Part shown: in pieces, positions 1 through 11,986 of the stretch
Position numbering within the stretch: position 1 is the first letter of the stretch
Layout: each line of letters starts with the position of its first letter
DNA from: Poa pratensis
Lineage: Eukaryota; Streptophyta; Magnoliopsida; Poales; Poaceae
Direction of reading: 5' to 3'
Length of the DNA stretch: 64,000 nt
Assembly (NCBI GenBank): GCA_947311845.1
Contig: CAMZMU010000055.1
Span: 21,632,465-21,696,464, forward strand
Made by a program: the position numbers and the translations under genes
Notes under the pieces: model-generated
What the model was told of the DNA's origin: nothing
Database searches by the model: none
What the model saw: the letters and a program-made list of their open reading frames with translations, nothing else

Positions 1-107
1 TACAAATCAAAATGCTTTTGGGTTGCAACATCTGTGAGTCTGTTTACACTTGAGTGTTGTTTAGAGTTCATGCCATTTTTGTAATCATGTTTCCTCTGTG
101 CATGCAG

Positions 108-3100
108 AACAAAACTGTCTCAGTTTTTGAAACCAACATACGTATCCTTGGAGGTCTGTTATCAGCTCACCTGATTGCCAGTGATTATGCTACTGTATGT
201 CTGCTCAATCCTATCCTATCTTTGCTGTGATTTCTGTATAATTTTACTTATTTCGTGTTAACACTATTTTTGGTATGGCATGAAAAGTATACACTGATAG
301 ATATTGCTGCATGCTATAATATGTACCAAAATACAGCATGAAATCTGACTTTAGTACTGAACCAACAGCCGTGCTGCAAACCAACGCTACTTATGTAAGA
401 CCTTTTCTGAACTGAAATCTACAAGACCATATTGGTAGTATTAATACGAATACCTATGTTCGACGCAAATTTGTACAAAGCTATGGTCTCCATGTTGACA
501 CGTTGAGGTGTGCAACATATAAGAGCGGGCATCTAGTTATTCCTTTAATCAGATATCAATTCATTTGATCAGCTAGCTAGCCCTTGCATTGATCGATTCA
601 CGTGCATGCATGGAGCTGACCAAGTGAATGAATCCATCAGCTAGCCTGGCATGGACGTCAGTTAAGGTAGCCAGCAACAAGCACCTGTACGTGGGTCAGC
701 GGGTCAGCTCAGGCTATATCAACCTGATAAACATCACGCGAGGGACACAAATGGTGGGATGTTGCGCTAGAAGATCGCCCGGCTGGCCGGCAGAGGAGAT
801 TTTTTCGCCACCAACAAACGCCGAAGATAACGTATCTCATCTGACGCTCACACGATCGGGCGTCGCTATCCTCTCACCCTCGCTGCCTATAAAGGACACA
901 CACCCGGAGGCCACAAGGGGACTCACGCACAGACGACACGTGGATCAGCCGGAGGTCTCAAGCAGAGCTCTCTCACCCGAAGGCAACATCACACACCATC
1001 GATCAATCTCCAAGCAGCCTCATACATCACACACCGAGCCGTCTGTGTGTGAGTCCCCATGGTGTGTGGAGATTGATCGATGGTGTGTGATGTTTGCCTT
1101 CGGGTGAGAGAGCTCTGCTTGAGATCTCCGGCTGCTCCCCGTGCCGTCTGTGCCTGAGTCCCCATGTGGCCTCCGGGTGTGTGTCCTTTATAGGTAGCGA
1201 GAGTGAGAGGATAGCGACGCCCGGCCGCGTGAGCGTCAGATGAGATACGTTATCTTCAGTGTTTGTTGGTGGCGAGAAAATCTCCTCTGCCGGCCGGCCG
1301 GGCGATCTTTTAGCGCAAGAAGATCTCACCGTTTGCGTCCCTCGCGTGATGTTTATCAGGTTGGTATAGGCCTGAGCTGACCCACGTACAGGTGCTTGTT
1401 GCTGGCTACCTTAACTAACGTCCATGCGAGGCTAGCTGATGGATTCATTCACTTGGCCAGCTCCATGCATGCACATGAATTGATCAATGCAAGGGCTAGC
1501 TAGCTGATCAAATGAATTGTTAGCTGATTAAAGGAATAACTAGCTGCCCGCTCTTATATGTTGCACACCTCAACATGGAGACCATAGCTTTGTACAAATT
1601 TGCGTCGAACAACCTACTATTGACACCATGATTAGTTTGTCTGTGGCTTTGCACTGTAAGTGTATGACACCATACCTTGTTACTTGGGAATAACCATGCA
1701 GATATCCTTTTCCTTTATTCCCCGCAGACCATTTGTACCCCAATTTCAACTGTTGTGTTTTTTGGTTGAGGTTATTTGTAATATTCCTATGGCTGGATGT
1801 GATGCATTGAGAATAGGTATGATCAAGTGTGTGATTTTTATTTAAGTTCCACGTTTCACTAAAAGCACCCACATGCAATGAATAAATGATTTCAATAAAA
1901 GAAAAATAATCCACTGTTGAAAGAGGAGAAAGAGCTGTTGGGCACTTCATCATGCCAAACCCTATTCACATTATCTGTTCAAGTGTGCATTCATCAATAA
2001 CACATAAAACTAGTAAAAAATATAGCAAGGTTTTAATGCTTCCACTTTAACTTTCTTAGTCAAACGATAAAAGGAAGCTCACAAATTGCAATATCTACAC
2101 TCTCCACGTGTCAATTAACATATATCAATTATAAATAAATGGATAAATATCTTAAATGCGTGGAGCACAAAGTAGTCTCATGTCAGCATGTAAAACATGC
2201 CTCGTGGAGAAAATATTGATAATATTTCTTATTTGTCACCTCATGGAGGGCTTACAAGTGCTACTATCTTCCAGTGTGATCTTAATTAGTTGAGTAATTA
2301 AAGTTTATTATTTTATATTTTTGCGAGAAAAATGGACTTTGATGTGGTTAAAGTGTTCCAGTATTTGATCTAACTTTTCTTTGATAGGGTATGAGAATTG
2401 ACTCTTATAATGATCAGTTACTTCATTTGGCTGTTGATTTAGCCCAGAGGTTGTTGCCTGCATTTGACACTCCTACAGGTTCACAACTTTGTCCATCTGT
2501 ATCTATTTTGGAATGGAATATGTTATGTATGATGTATCACATCAGTACACCAGACGTGTGATCCCTCTATTTAACAACTGTTGTTGCAAAATAACTATTT
2601 TCACCGCTTAGGGATGGCAGCATGGAAAACCATGTTCCATTTTAACAATACACACTCACATACATGTGAAACCACACACAGACACACACAGATATGCGAT
2701 TGCACACACACTTACAAATTTGTGACAATGTCTTATATTCAAGTTTGCGACTGCCATCTGAGTTTTCCTGTTGTTGAACCTATGTCACTGCCTCGCTGCT
2801 ATTTTTCATTTCGATGGCCAGTTGAACATTCATTTATGTAATTTCCCATTGTTTGCCTAACTAGTGCAATTGTCTTGTAGGTATCCCTTTTGGATCTGTT
2901 AATTTATTGTATGGTGTCGATGATGATGAAAGCAAGGCAAGCTTCTTTCTTCCTTTTGTTGGCTGTAAAGTTTTGCAAACAGAAACACGCCAAGTCATAT
3001 GTTGATTATCAATAGTGTAGAGATTTGCTGAGAGTTCCCCAATAATTTTGCAGTTTGCTTCAGTAAATTTGGAATGGTTTCCATGAATTATTCTACTGAT

Positions 3101-6100
3101 TTTTTAAGCGCTAAAAATAATACCTGAGTGGCATATAAACATGTACACCCCTTTTAAGTTTCTTCTGCTCACGTGTATTTTTTATGATAAATATCAACAC
3201 ATATGTGCTGCCTAATCTCCCATAGTCATCTTTGGTAATCAGTGCAAGCAATTTTTTGAAACTTGAAAATTGTACCTGGCTATTAATTGGACACAAACAA
3301 TCATAATAATTGCTGTTGACACTCTTGGATGTTTCCCCAGATAACATCGACTGCCGGTGGTGGCACTTTGTCATTGGAATTCGGTGTCTTGAGTCGGTTG
3401 ACTAATAACACAGGTCTGTATTGGCAATATGTATCAGCTTTGCAGTTTAATCTTGTAGTATTGCTTTCTTTTATTGGTGTATTATATCATTCTTTGTTAA
3501 ATTTACTATTCTCATGGCAGTTTTTGAGCAAGTTACAAAAAATTCAGTCCGTGGTATATGGGCACGTAGGTCGAAACTCAACCTTGTTGGTGCCCATATA
3601 AATGTCTTTACTGGTGAATGGACACAGAAGGTATTGACTTTTGTCCTCTTGGATAAGTTTTGAACCACCAAATGTATTATTTCTAGCATTCACTTGCTGA
3701 TGTTTAACTCGTTGGTGTACGATAAACTACCTCATGGCATTTATGAGCACTGTCTGGTATAAATATTATCTCCCCATAGCGACCCGGTAAATATTTTTTT
3801 ATATAGAATTGATATACTGTATGACTGATCACATGAGTGGAGTGGAAAGATGTCTGTTCTGTAATGTATCATCGCTTTTGCATCTTGTGTGGCTGCGCTA
3901 ACAATTGTATCAACATAATTACCGTCACATGATATGATACAGAAAGTTTCCAAAATGTGCTTTCCACTGTTTTATTTCCAGTCTTAAGTTTTGAATATGA
4001 TTCACCATTACCATTGTGCAGGATGCAGGAATCGGCACAAGTATTGACTCATTCTACGAATATCTTCTGAAGGTATCCAAAACTGTAAATTTGTTAGAGC
4101 TAGCTAGCTCTCAGTCTCTCACCATGGCTTTCTCTCTCTAAAGATGTGATCGCACACCGTTCTCTCTTTCTCTTGGTTTCTCAAGCACACATGCACACAA
4201 GAACTAGTTTGAATCATTAGGGTATCTCATCACTACAAGCTTAACATTATATTGATGGATACATGCCCATTTCTAGGACTTCGCGAAAATATAGATTGTC
4301 CCAAAGATGCAAAATTGTTTTCCTTTTCTTTTTATTCTAACTCGGAAACTAAGAAGAGTGTTTTGTAATGGATTTAAAACGAGAGCTTATTCTTAAGTAA
4401 AATCATTGGGAGATACTTCTCTAAAGTGTTCCATATCTGTTTTCACAAACCAACCTTCCTTTAGCTACCAACATAGTGAAACTATGTAGCCTGGGCGCAT
4501 GAACTATTACAGCTAAGGCAAAATTCGATTTTGCTTCTACTTGCTGTTACCGACTGCAGCTAGTCCAGCCTGGATCCTTTTCGTTCCTAGACTAGAAACT
4601 TCATGTACCTGCCAAAAAACTCTTTACTATTACCGACATGCATGCATAGGTATCTTATCTTGCATGCCAATATGCATGCACTTAAGTTGCATGTGCTTAA
4701 CCACTATGGATATGATGATGACAAAGATTAATGCTAACATAAATGATTTAGTACAACTTTGTACTAAATCAGCGAGACACTTATTATGGATCGGGGGGAG
4801 TAACATATTTTGAAAAAAAAAGTTTAATACCATCGAATGTAGTAAAATGGGCTTCCCAGAATAAGTTTCTGAAATGATCCTTGATACGTGTTTATTCTAG
4901 AGCATGAGCAAAACCATGTCATCATCTAGCTGGTTCCCTCTTCATCCTTTTCTTGACCCTTTTCCTATTATGGATTTTAACAGTTTTTTTTTGTACCAAC
5001 AGGCATATTTATTGTTCGGAGATGAAGAATACTTGTATGTATTTCAGGAGGCTTACAAGGCTGTAATGCACTACCTCCATCACGATCCTTGGTAAAAATG
5101 CATCTATTTTTGCTCCCTGGTTATTACTGTTGGCATGCCATTGTTCGAGGATATTTGGCTATTTTTGCAAGGTCGTGTTGTTTAAAATTCAAAAGTTAGA
5201 ATCTGACCTTGCATGATTAATATGCATGAATAAACTAGTAAGGATAAAAATCATCCATCTTTTCTGTAATATGAAACTTTTAAGGTACAACTACGTATGT
5301 TCAATCGTGTTTTTATTGGTCAGCGTTGATGATCAGATAGTTATCTGTGCATGCTATTTTAAGTTCAGCTGCTTCCTGTTGAATGTTCAAGTTTTGAAAT
5401 GTAATTAAAAAAATTTCATGCTAGGTATATCGAGGTAAACATGAATTCTGGCGCTACTGTTTGGCCACTATTCAACAGTCTGCAGGCATTTTGGCCAGGA
5501 CTTCAGGTTTGGGCTCTTCATATATCGAAACAAATCTTACCTCTGCAGCATGTATTCGGATAATTACTTATGCTACTTAGATTTAAGGTTTTAGCTGGAG
5601 ACGTTGATCCTGCCATTCGAACACATGCTGCCTTCTTTAGTGTCTGGAAAAAATATGGCTTCACTCCAGAAGGGTTTAACCTCGCTACATCCACTGTTCA
5701 GGTATTGGAACAACAAAATAATTTTTATACCTTTATGGCTTGATACAGTTTTAGTCCTCCAACGTATGGGCAGGATGCACTGCAAGCCTTGAACTTCAAA
5801 TGGAATTGTCAATTCTAATAGACATATGGTCCTAGCAAAACTGTATGAAACGATGGTATTTACCACTCTAAGATTGATCTCACCATTTCCCATGTTTCAT
5901 AGAATGGACAAAGGAGCTACCCACTGCGGCCTGAGTTGATTGAAAGCACATATTGGCTTTTCAAGGCTACCAGAGATTATAGGTGTGTCTTTCTTTGCAA
6001 GGTGAAGATAGATTTGTTCTTTGTAAACACACCAATCTTTTAGATTCAGTTTTTCTCACCATTAACAGGGATAGGAGACTTGAGTGAAGCTTTGCATGTA

Positions 6101-8339
6101 TGTTTTTTTATGGATGCTGATGTGGATAAAATGTGTTCACCTTCGGCCTTCACTAATTTGATGGTTGAATCAGTGGATTTTCAGTCATAAGTGCAAAACT
6201 ATTACTTCGTTACCATGGAAAAATTTCAGGATGGAGTACTTCTATCTGTTACTAGCAAGCTCTAAACCATTATTAGTTAAATGTATTATGTTTATCAGTT
6301 TATGTGTCCGCTTTTCCTCCTAGAATGCATTTTAGCTTGTATATTTTATCATTTATTGCAGGTACCTTGATGTTGGAAGGGATATACTAGCAAGCCTTCA
6401 GTATGGTGCTAAATGTCCTTGTGGCTACTGTCACATATCAGACGTGGAAACTCACAAGCAGGATGACCACATGGAGAGTTTTTTCCTTGCAGAAACGGTA
6501 AGTATTTATATATATATATATATATATCAAAATACGCGATATAATCTCTGCTGATAGAAAGCTGGCTTGCCCATGATGCTTTTCATGGGCCAGTTTGGCA
6601 CTCACACTTCACCAATATTAGTTTATTACATATGGCGTCAGCATGTGTTGGCATAACTAATTATTCTACCACTAATAAACATTTAGTCATTTGTATTGTA
6701 GGGTGTCTAGTCTACTAACACGAGAGTGAACCATAAACTTTAAAACATTCTTTTCCCCTAAATCCTGACATTTATGAATAGATTTAGGTTCTGACATGAA
6801 TGAATTAAGAAATATAATAATATATTTTGTGTCTGCTAGATTTTATGCGAATGATATATTTCCTCGAGTAAAGTTGTAAATATACCAGCAAGTACTAAGC
6901 ATTTTTAGATTCTCAGGGAGGATATCCCCGGTTACATTAATGAAAACGAAACCATCAGGTTCATACAAACAGTACTAAACATTTTCAGCCTGATCTTGTC
7001 GGTTATCTAATCTACTAACATTAGGGTGAACCAGAAAACCTTAAACCCTAACAGTCATTTCATGTCTGTTAAATTTCCTCCCAAGTCATTCTCAGTTAAA
7101 TCTAACTACTAGCACACATTGCAGGTAAAATATCTGTGGCTTCTCTTTGATTTAGCTGTAGGCCCTGATAACATTGTTGAAAATGGGCCTTATAAGTAAG
7201 TACGACCCTGTGGATAGTTCAGTTGCTTATTCATATGTAAGATATTCGAACTTACCGTGCATTGTTGAGTCTGCAGATACATATTTAGTACAGAAGGTCA
7301 TTTGTTACCTGCTACTCCTCAAATAGCCTTGGTTGATGAGCACTGCCTTTATTTTGGAGCATTCTGTAATGGCAGTACAACCCGTGGTTACGGTAACGAC
7401 GATAGTTCTAGTAAGCAGCAAAGTTCTAACTACACTCAGTCTGATGACAGACAAACCGCCTCCAGTCAATATTCAATGCCCAGTGTTCTGTTTAGAACAA
7501 GAGGTTACATCAAGGTATACTCTACTGCATTACCGATTAACAGTTTCCTTAGGCACATTCTCTGGCTTACAGAAAGAGAAGGGGATGATAATGCATTATG
7601 TCGTTTGAAGCGATTTTTCTTTAAGAATATATTGACGGTTGCATGGAACATATTTAATGATGTTATTAACATCTCACTCATTGTCATTGTTACTGGTCCT
7701 TCATTTAAGATCGAAGGATGAGATTGACAACTGTGCATTGTAAACTTTTTCTGAGTAGTTAGGAGTGCCATGCATGCTTTCTGTGTTAATCTGATGTTGT
7801 GTTCATTATGTAAAGATGTTTTATGTTTTATATTAATTTTCCATTCTACATGAATTCACATTTACCAAGAGGATCCTCTATGATCTTGTGTCACTTCCAT
7901 TATCCTATGCCACCCATTGGTCTGAAGTGCCTCCTTTTTTGTTTCTAACTGCAATGTATCTTTTCGCTAGGGAGCTTGTCCAGGATTGAATCATGCACAG
8001 AAACTTGGCATATCGTACGACGATGGAGAGGACAAATCCGCAGAGCAGGATTCTAGAGGTCAGGAGAATCCCGATGAATCTTATGTGGTCGAATCCAGTG
8101 TCCAGACTGAATCAGGTTCTGTTATATTGGTGTCTCATTCTGTCACAAGCCAACCCGACGAGTCCTTGAAAACCAGGTCAATTATTCAACATCATGAAAA
8201 TACTGTGGTAACTGCCGACTCTGAGTCCATGAGGGAGCCCATGAGGATTGATGCTACTGGTGACTCGTCTTATAAGCTGGCTGAGGACACTGAGGAAGAT
8301 ATTGTGTATCAGGACCAGAATGGAGATAGTACCAACTGA
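108..8339 (+). CDS. MNS5: GH47 alpha-mannosidase / EDEM-like protein (MNS5-type), 3' 14 exons
   Basis: Class I alpha-1,2-mannosidase of the ER-degradation-enhancing (EDEM) group, which trims N-glycans of misfolded glycoproteins in the ER lumen for ERAD. Exons that keep one open frame: 108-194, 2388-2478, 2881-2936, 3341-3413, 3521-3630, 4022-4072, 5003-5091, 5425-5506, 5588-5701, 5903-5982, 6362-6497, 7125-7195, 7277-7514, 7971-8339 (TGA), giving 548 residues. GH47 hallmarks are visible: GGLLSAH, YNDQLLHLAVDLAQRLLPAF, PLRPELIESTYWL, the acidic motif DHMESFFLAETVKYLW and IFSTEGHLLP. The 5' exons with the signal peptide and start lie left of the window. The intron after 2936 begins with GC instead of GT. 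The last 110 residues are acidic and low in complexity. Intron 1 holds a large inverted repeat and intron 11 a TA microsatellite. MNS5 rather than MNS4 is my recollection of the family; the GH47/EDEM call itself is firm. Confidence 0.9.
458..1612. repeat. 1.15 kb near-perfect inverted repeat (fold-back element) in MNS5 intron 1
   Basis: The left arm, about 458-1012, is the reverse complement of the right arm, about 1067-1612, with scattered mismatches; a loop of about 54 nt lies between. The outer ends are GTTCGACGCAAATTTG and its complement near 1597-1612. The arms repeat landmarks such as GCTAGCTAG, TGGATTCATTCACTTG and AGAGCTCTCTCACCCG in opposite orientation. No transposase is present. 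It resembles a fold-back or long-TIR MITE. Target duplication is unclear. Both strands give similar spurious short ORFs because of the symmetry. Confidence 0.85.
4744..4802. mobile_element. Stowaway-like MITE remnant in MNS5 intron 6
   Basis: A short palindrome centred on TTTAGTACAACTTTGTACTAAA is followed by a run ending GATCGGGGGGAGTA, the typical end of grass Stowaway elements (CTCCCTCCG on the other strand, next to TA). The left terminal repeat is degraded, so this is a truncated copy. Confidence 0.6.
6507..6527. repeat. (TA)n microsatellite
   Basis: About ten TA dinucleotides directly after the donor site of MNS5 intron 11. It is short and probably variable in length between accessions. 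Confidence 0.85.
6690..7060. repeat. Degenerate direct repeat in MNS5 intron 11
   Basis: A phrase of about 40 nt (TCTACTAACA, then GTGAACCA, then CTTTAAA or CCTTAAA) occurs near 6707 and again near 7005. A second phrase (AGTACTAA, then CATTTT) occurs near 6889 and 6968. This suggests an old partial duplication inside the intron. No coding content was seen. Confidence 0.4.
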
Positions 8340-9000
8340 CCCTTAGAGCAGGCACCGATTTTCTTCACCTAACTTGGGAGCACCTTCATGTTCAGAGTTG
8401 GCCTTGCTACACTCGAAAATCTGACCAGCATTAGGAAGCAAGCAGTGTTGAGTCAGGGCTGTCCATCACTATTCGGCCACTGCTTAATGAGTTGGAATTC
8501 AATGGTTGAAATGGGGATAGGCCATTCTTTGAGTTGTACCATGAGCTGCGCCCAGGATCAGTGTTTGCCACCAGATACAATCTGATCTGAACTTCCTATG
8601 GGAGAGGAACATCAGAATCAACATTGTTAATTTATTCTGTTGTAGTGATTAGATATTTTAATTATATGGTTTGATCAAATAGCAAGATACAAAGTTTTGT
8701 ACAGTAGAGGCAAACAATGAACTATATGGCCAAATAGGTGCACACAACATTCTACTATAGATCGGCAACAGCTCTACTGAAAAGTGAAAACTCAGACCGA
8801 TATGTGCTTGTGAAATGTTCCTTAATTGTTTTATTCAAGTTGCTACACTCACAATATCAAGGGAGGGGGCAAGCATTTCTTCTGACCGCTAATCATCTCT
8901 CAGAATGGAAACAACTTAGATACAGATATCCATGTCTGGAATTACATTACACCGACCACCGCCATGCTTAAACGGGGCACACATGAGACCATGGGAAGAC
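8340..9000. other. Convergent 3' untranslated regions of MNS5 and psbW
   Basis: About 660 nt separate the MNS5 stop codon from the psbW stop codon. The left part is presumably MNS5 3' UTR and the right part psbW 3' UTR. Small ORFs here have no recognisable similarity. No transposon was seen. Confidence 0.6.
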
Positions 9001-9491
9001 TTAGAGCGAGAGGCCGCCGGACTCCTCGTCCTCGTCGAGGCCGGAGGTGTAGACGGTGTAGAGCGACCAGATGAGGCCGAACACCCCCAGGAGGATCCAC
9101 CCCAGCAGGTTGTTGCTCAGGCCGAGGCTCAGCCCGGTGCCCTCCGTCGACATCCGCTCGTCGACGAGCGCCAACGCGGGCGCCGCGGACGCGGTCACCG
9201 CGCCCGCCGCAGCGAGCAGCGATGCGCCCGCGCCACGGACGGCGGCCGCCGGGGTCGCCTCCTTGTCGTCCTTGGAGTAGCTGCACCTCACCCTCTGGCT
9301 CCTCGACCTCAGCTGAGGCAGACCTGCACAGTGAATCGACTTGTCAGCTCAGAGTGAACGTGCAAATGAGACACAGTTTCATGCCTAGAGCGGCATGAAG
9401 GCACGCGACGCTACGTACCTAGAGCCTGCGGCCTGGTGACCACGGCACGGGCAACGACGGTGGTCGCCGCGGCGGCGCTGATGGTGGCCAT
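9001..9491 (-). CDS. psbW: Photosystem II reaction centre protein W, chloroplast precursor
   Basis: Nuclear-encoded PsbW, a small thylakoid membrane subunit of photosystem II needed for stable PSII-LHCII supercomplexes. Two exons on the minus strand: 9491-9419 (ATG at 9491) and 9323-9001 (TAA), joined by a canonical GT-AG intron of 95 nt, giving about 131 residues. Residues 1-40 are Ala/Thr/Arg-rich with almost no acidic residues, as in a stroma-targeting peptide. An alanine-rich hydrophobic stretch ([18 protein letters not shown]) then forms the bipartite thylakoid signal. The mature part begins near [20 protein letters not shown], has one membrane span ([20 protein letters not shown]) and ends in an acidic [11 protein letters not shown] tail. 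It is GC-rich like many monocot plastid genes. The 141-residue ORF on the opposite strand is an antisense shadow. Confidence 0.95.
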
Positions 9492-10997
9492 TGCTGCTGT
9501 GCTGTGCTGCTTGCCCTGCTGGTCCTAGCTGGAGAGTGTGTCTTGCTCAGGTCTCGGCTAGCGTGTGCTGGTCCGCTGGTGTCTCCTTTTTAAGGCGACG
9601 ATGTATGTTTGTAAAGTATCACGAACCGAGGAAGCTGCGAATCATCTGGCATCACTAGGATTGGGTGAGGCACGAGATTGGTTGGTTATACTTCATCCAT
9701 GGTTTATCCCGTCGTGGCCAATGGGCGTTTGCCCCGTGGACCCGCGGATTCTCTGATCAGAATATGTGGACGTCTGCACAGCGACTTTAGTTTAGCTGAG
9801 TGGTACTGGTATTTCAAGAGGAAAAATTGCAGCTTGCAGGTATTGATCTGGCAAATTATGTGTTACATCGTCATTTCGGCTTATGGTAACTTTTTTTGTC
9901 CAGTTGTAGGAAATTTTGGCCGTAGCTGATCTATTTCGCCCTCTTAATACTGAAATATACAGTCATTCCCATGATACTTTTCACAATGGTAAGATACACT
10001 AAGCCTACCCGCTACCGAACTTGTTCAACATGTTCATGTTGGTCGATTACTGATATCTCAGTTCCTGCATTTTTCCTATTCTACCTGTGAGTACTTGCGT
10101 TTCACACCAAATAGGGATGTAACTGAATCGGATTTTTCCATTGTGAAAAGGGGAGCAGGTTAGATAATGATCGGTTGGGGATTCAAATGCGGATATATTA
10201 GACTGGGAATTCGGAACAAAAATGGAGCATACTCGGGGTAGAAACAAAATTAGTCAGATATGCATGCACAAAAATAGATCGACAAACCATACAAGCAAAA
10301 ATAATGTATAAAATGAGTTCAACAAATTTCTCATAGACCAAATAATTATAACACGACATAAATAATAAATATAACATGTCCTATACCATATCCGGGTGTC
10401 AAGTTCAAAATCAGATATTCTTATCCGGCGGATTCCTTAAAACGTACATGGATTGTTTGGCGGAAATTATACAGTTCATTTAGATCCTGCAAGGCCTTAA
10501 ACAATGTACCTAGGTCAGTAAACTTGTCACCACTTCAGCCAAACTCCTAATTTCTTAGCGATATTGCGTCTCTTTTCTGGAAACATGAAGCAAAAAAGAG
10601 GGTTTTGATGAATGTTTTTTTCTGTAATCTGTTGATGTAGTTATGTCGATGGCAAACATATTCATGTTGTGAACCATGTCTTTTGTGTAATACATGTCTT
10701 TTTTAGGAATCTACAGCTCAACCAAACACACCCTAGGTCAGTGTGATTGTCAACTTTGTATGCGTACATCTACTTCTTGTTCATGATGTTTCTCCACGCT
10801 TGATTGTTTTCCTGTATGTCTATCTATCAACATGGCTGTGGTGAATCTAGTACAACCTCCTGTTTAGTATTTGCAGTGTACCTCCTGTTCAAAATCTTGA
10901 GGTCCCGCTGGTGTAGACTACAATAGATTGTTCTATTCTGTGTTACCTGATATTGATTCTGGAATGCTCTCTAGCAGATGGAGTCATCGTTGGCATA
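9492..10997. other. Intergenic: psbW upstream region and unannotated sequence
   Basis: The psbW upstream region reads leftward from here. A TATA-like stretch (complement of CCTTTTTAAGG) lies near 9585-9596, about 100 nt before the ATG. The rest (about 9760-10990) is AT-rich with no recognised gene, repeat family or RNA gene; the short ORFs look like chance. Confidence 0.5.
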
Positions 10998-11450
10998 ATG
11001 GAAGGACCATCTGATGGCCAAGTTATTTTGGCCCATGGAGATACTTATATCAACAGCTCAAATGCATCTGCGGAAAACACTAGCCGTGGCTCACAGCATG
11101 TTGCAAAACTGCAGAGGCTGCTTTATCGCAGGATGCTCATCGGGGTGAACGATGGTCGCTATTTCCTTGGTTGTTTCACTGCATGGACAAACAAGGGAAC
11201 CATCCTTCAGGACGCAGTGGAGTACCGAAGCGCGCGCCATTCTTCTTCGTCTCCAATGGAACAGCGGGGCCTCGGGCTCATCCTGATTACAGCGGCTTGC
11301 CGTTCATCGTGCCATGTTGATTGCTTTATTGAAGAGCAGATGTCCCTGCTGACAAGTGATGATGCTTCTGGTTTTCTTCTGTTTTCTCGAGCTATTATAG
11401 CTCAGATGAATCTGTGCCCGAAAACCTTCTTAATGCGACTTGATTTGTAA
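10998..11450 (+). pseudogene. NAA38/LSMD1-like (NatC auxiliary subunit) copy with a frame-shifted internal block
   Basis: Resembles the Sm-like auxiliary subunit of the N-terminal acetyltransferase complex NatC. Recognised stretches are LQRLLYRRMLIGVNDGRYFLG (Sm1-like), QDAVEYRSARHSSS, EQRGLGLILI and AACRSSCHVDC (Sm2-like). Between about 11168 and 11205 the open frame reads CFTAWTNKGTILQ, while the next frame reads FHCMDKQGN, which fits the family. So a 1-nt and a later 2-nt loss appear to have shifted and then restored the frame. The C-terminal 30 residues after SLLTSDD look like read-through of an original stop. No intron is visible, consistent with a retrocopy or a gene whose other exons were not found. 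It converges on the RabGGTase gene. Annotated as a likely pseudogene, although the frame is still open from ATG 10998. Confidence 0.65.
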
Positions 11451-11986
11451 TTGATTATGTTATATTGGAGATTCCCTTCATAATTTTGTTATATTAGCTG
11501 AAACCCTTTCAGTACGCCGGTAGTCATATTTCAGTTCCATATAGTGCTGTACTGCTTACTTTTCACTGGCTGTTAGATCTTCAATCAACAAGACGTACAT
11601 TATGTTTGCTGTGGGATTGTAACTGATGTCGTATCTACGAAATCCTCAGCCGAACTTAAAACCCTGGTGGAGGCAATACATGATCATTGGTTAGTTTACT
11701 TTGCCAAAGCTTTTTCAGTTGATTTTTCAGTCTCAAACTTGTGATGTGAAGGTTCATGGAAACCGCGAAATACCTTGCAACTACAAGTCTGGAAGTACAA
11801 TAGTAACAAAAATATCATTGCACACAAAAAAGAAAGCTGTGCAATATAACATTCCTGTCTAAGATTTGTAAAAAAATGCTGTACTACATATGAAGCAAAT
11901 CAATAGCTGCTAGCTCTGAAGAAGTACACAGCGTTTGCTTTGACATCCAATTCAAGTGCTGTATTTTCTCTGACAAAACCATTCAG
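11451..11986. other. Intergenic 3' region between the NAA38-like copy and the RabGGTA gene
   Basis: AT-rich sequence that probably holds the 3' UTRs of the two convergent genes. No other feature seen. Confidence 0.5.

Noticed and set aside
628..1329. Two overlapping ORFs on opposite strands with similar peptides
   Set aside because: They arise from the long inverted repeat; identical phrases appear on both strands because of its symmetry, and there is no family resemblance.
458..1612. MicroRNA precursor
   Set aside because: The hairpin is far longer than a miRNA precursor; a fold-back transposon is the simpler explanation.
8932..9357. Plus-strand 141-residue ORF over psbW
   Set aside because: GC-rich antisense shadow of the clear psbW exon.
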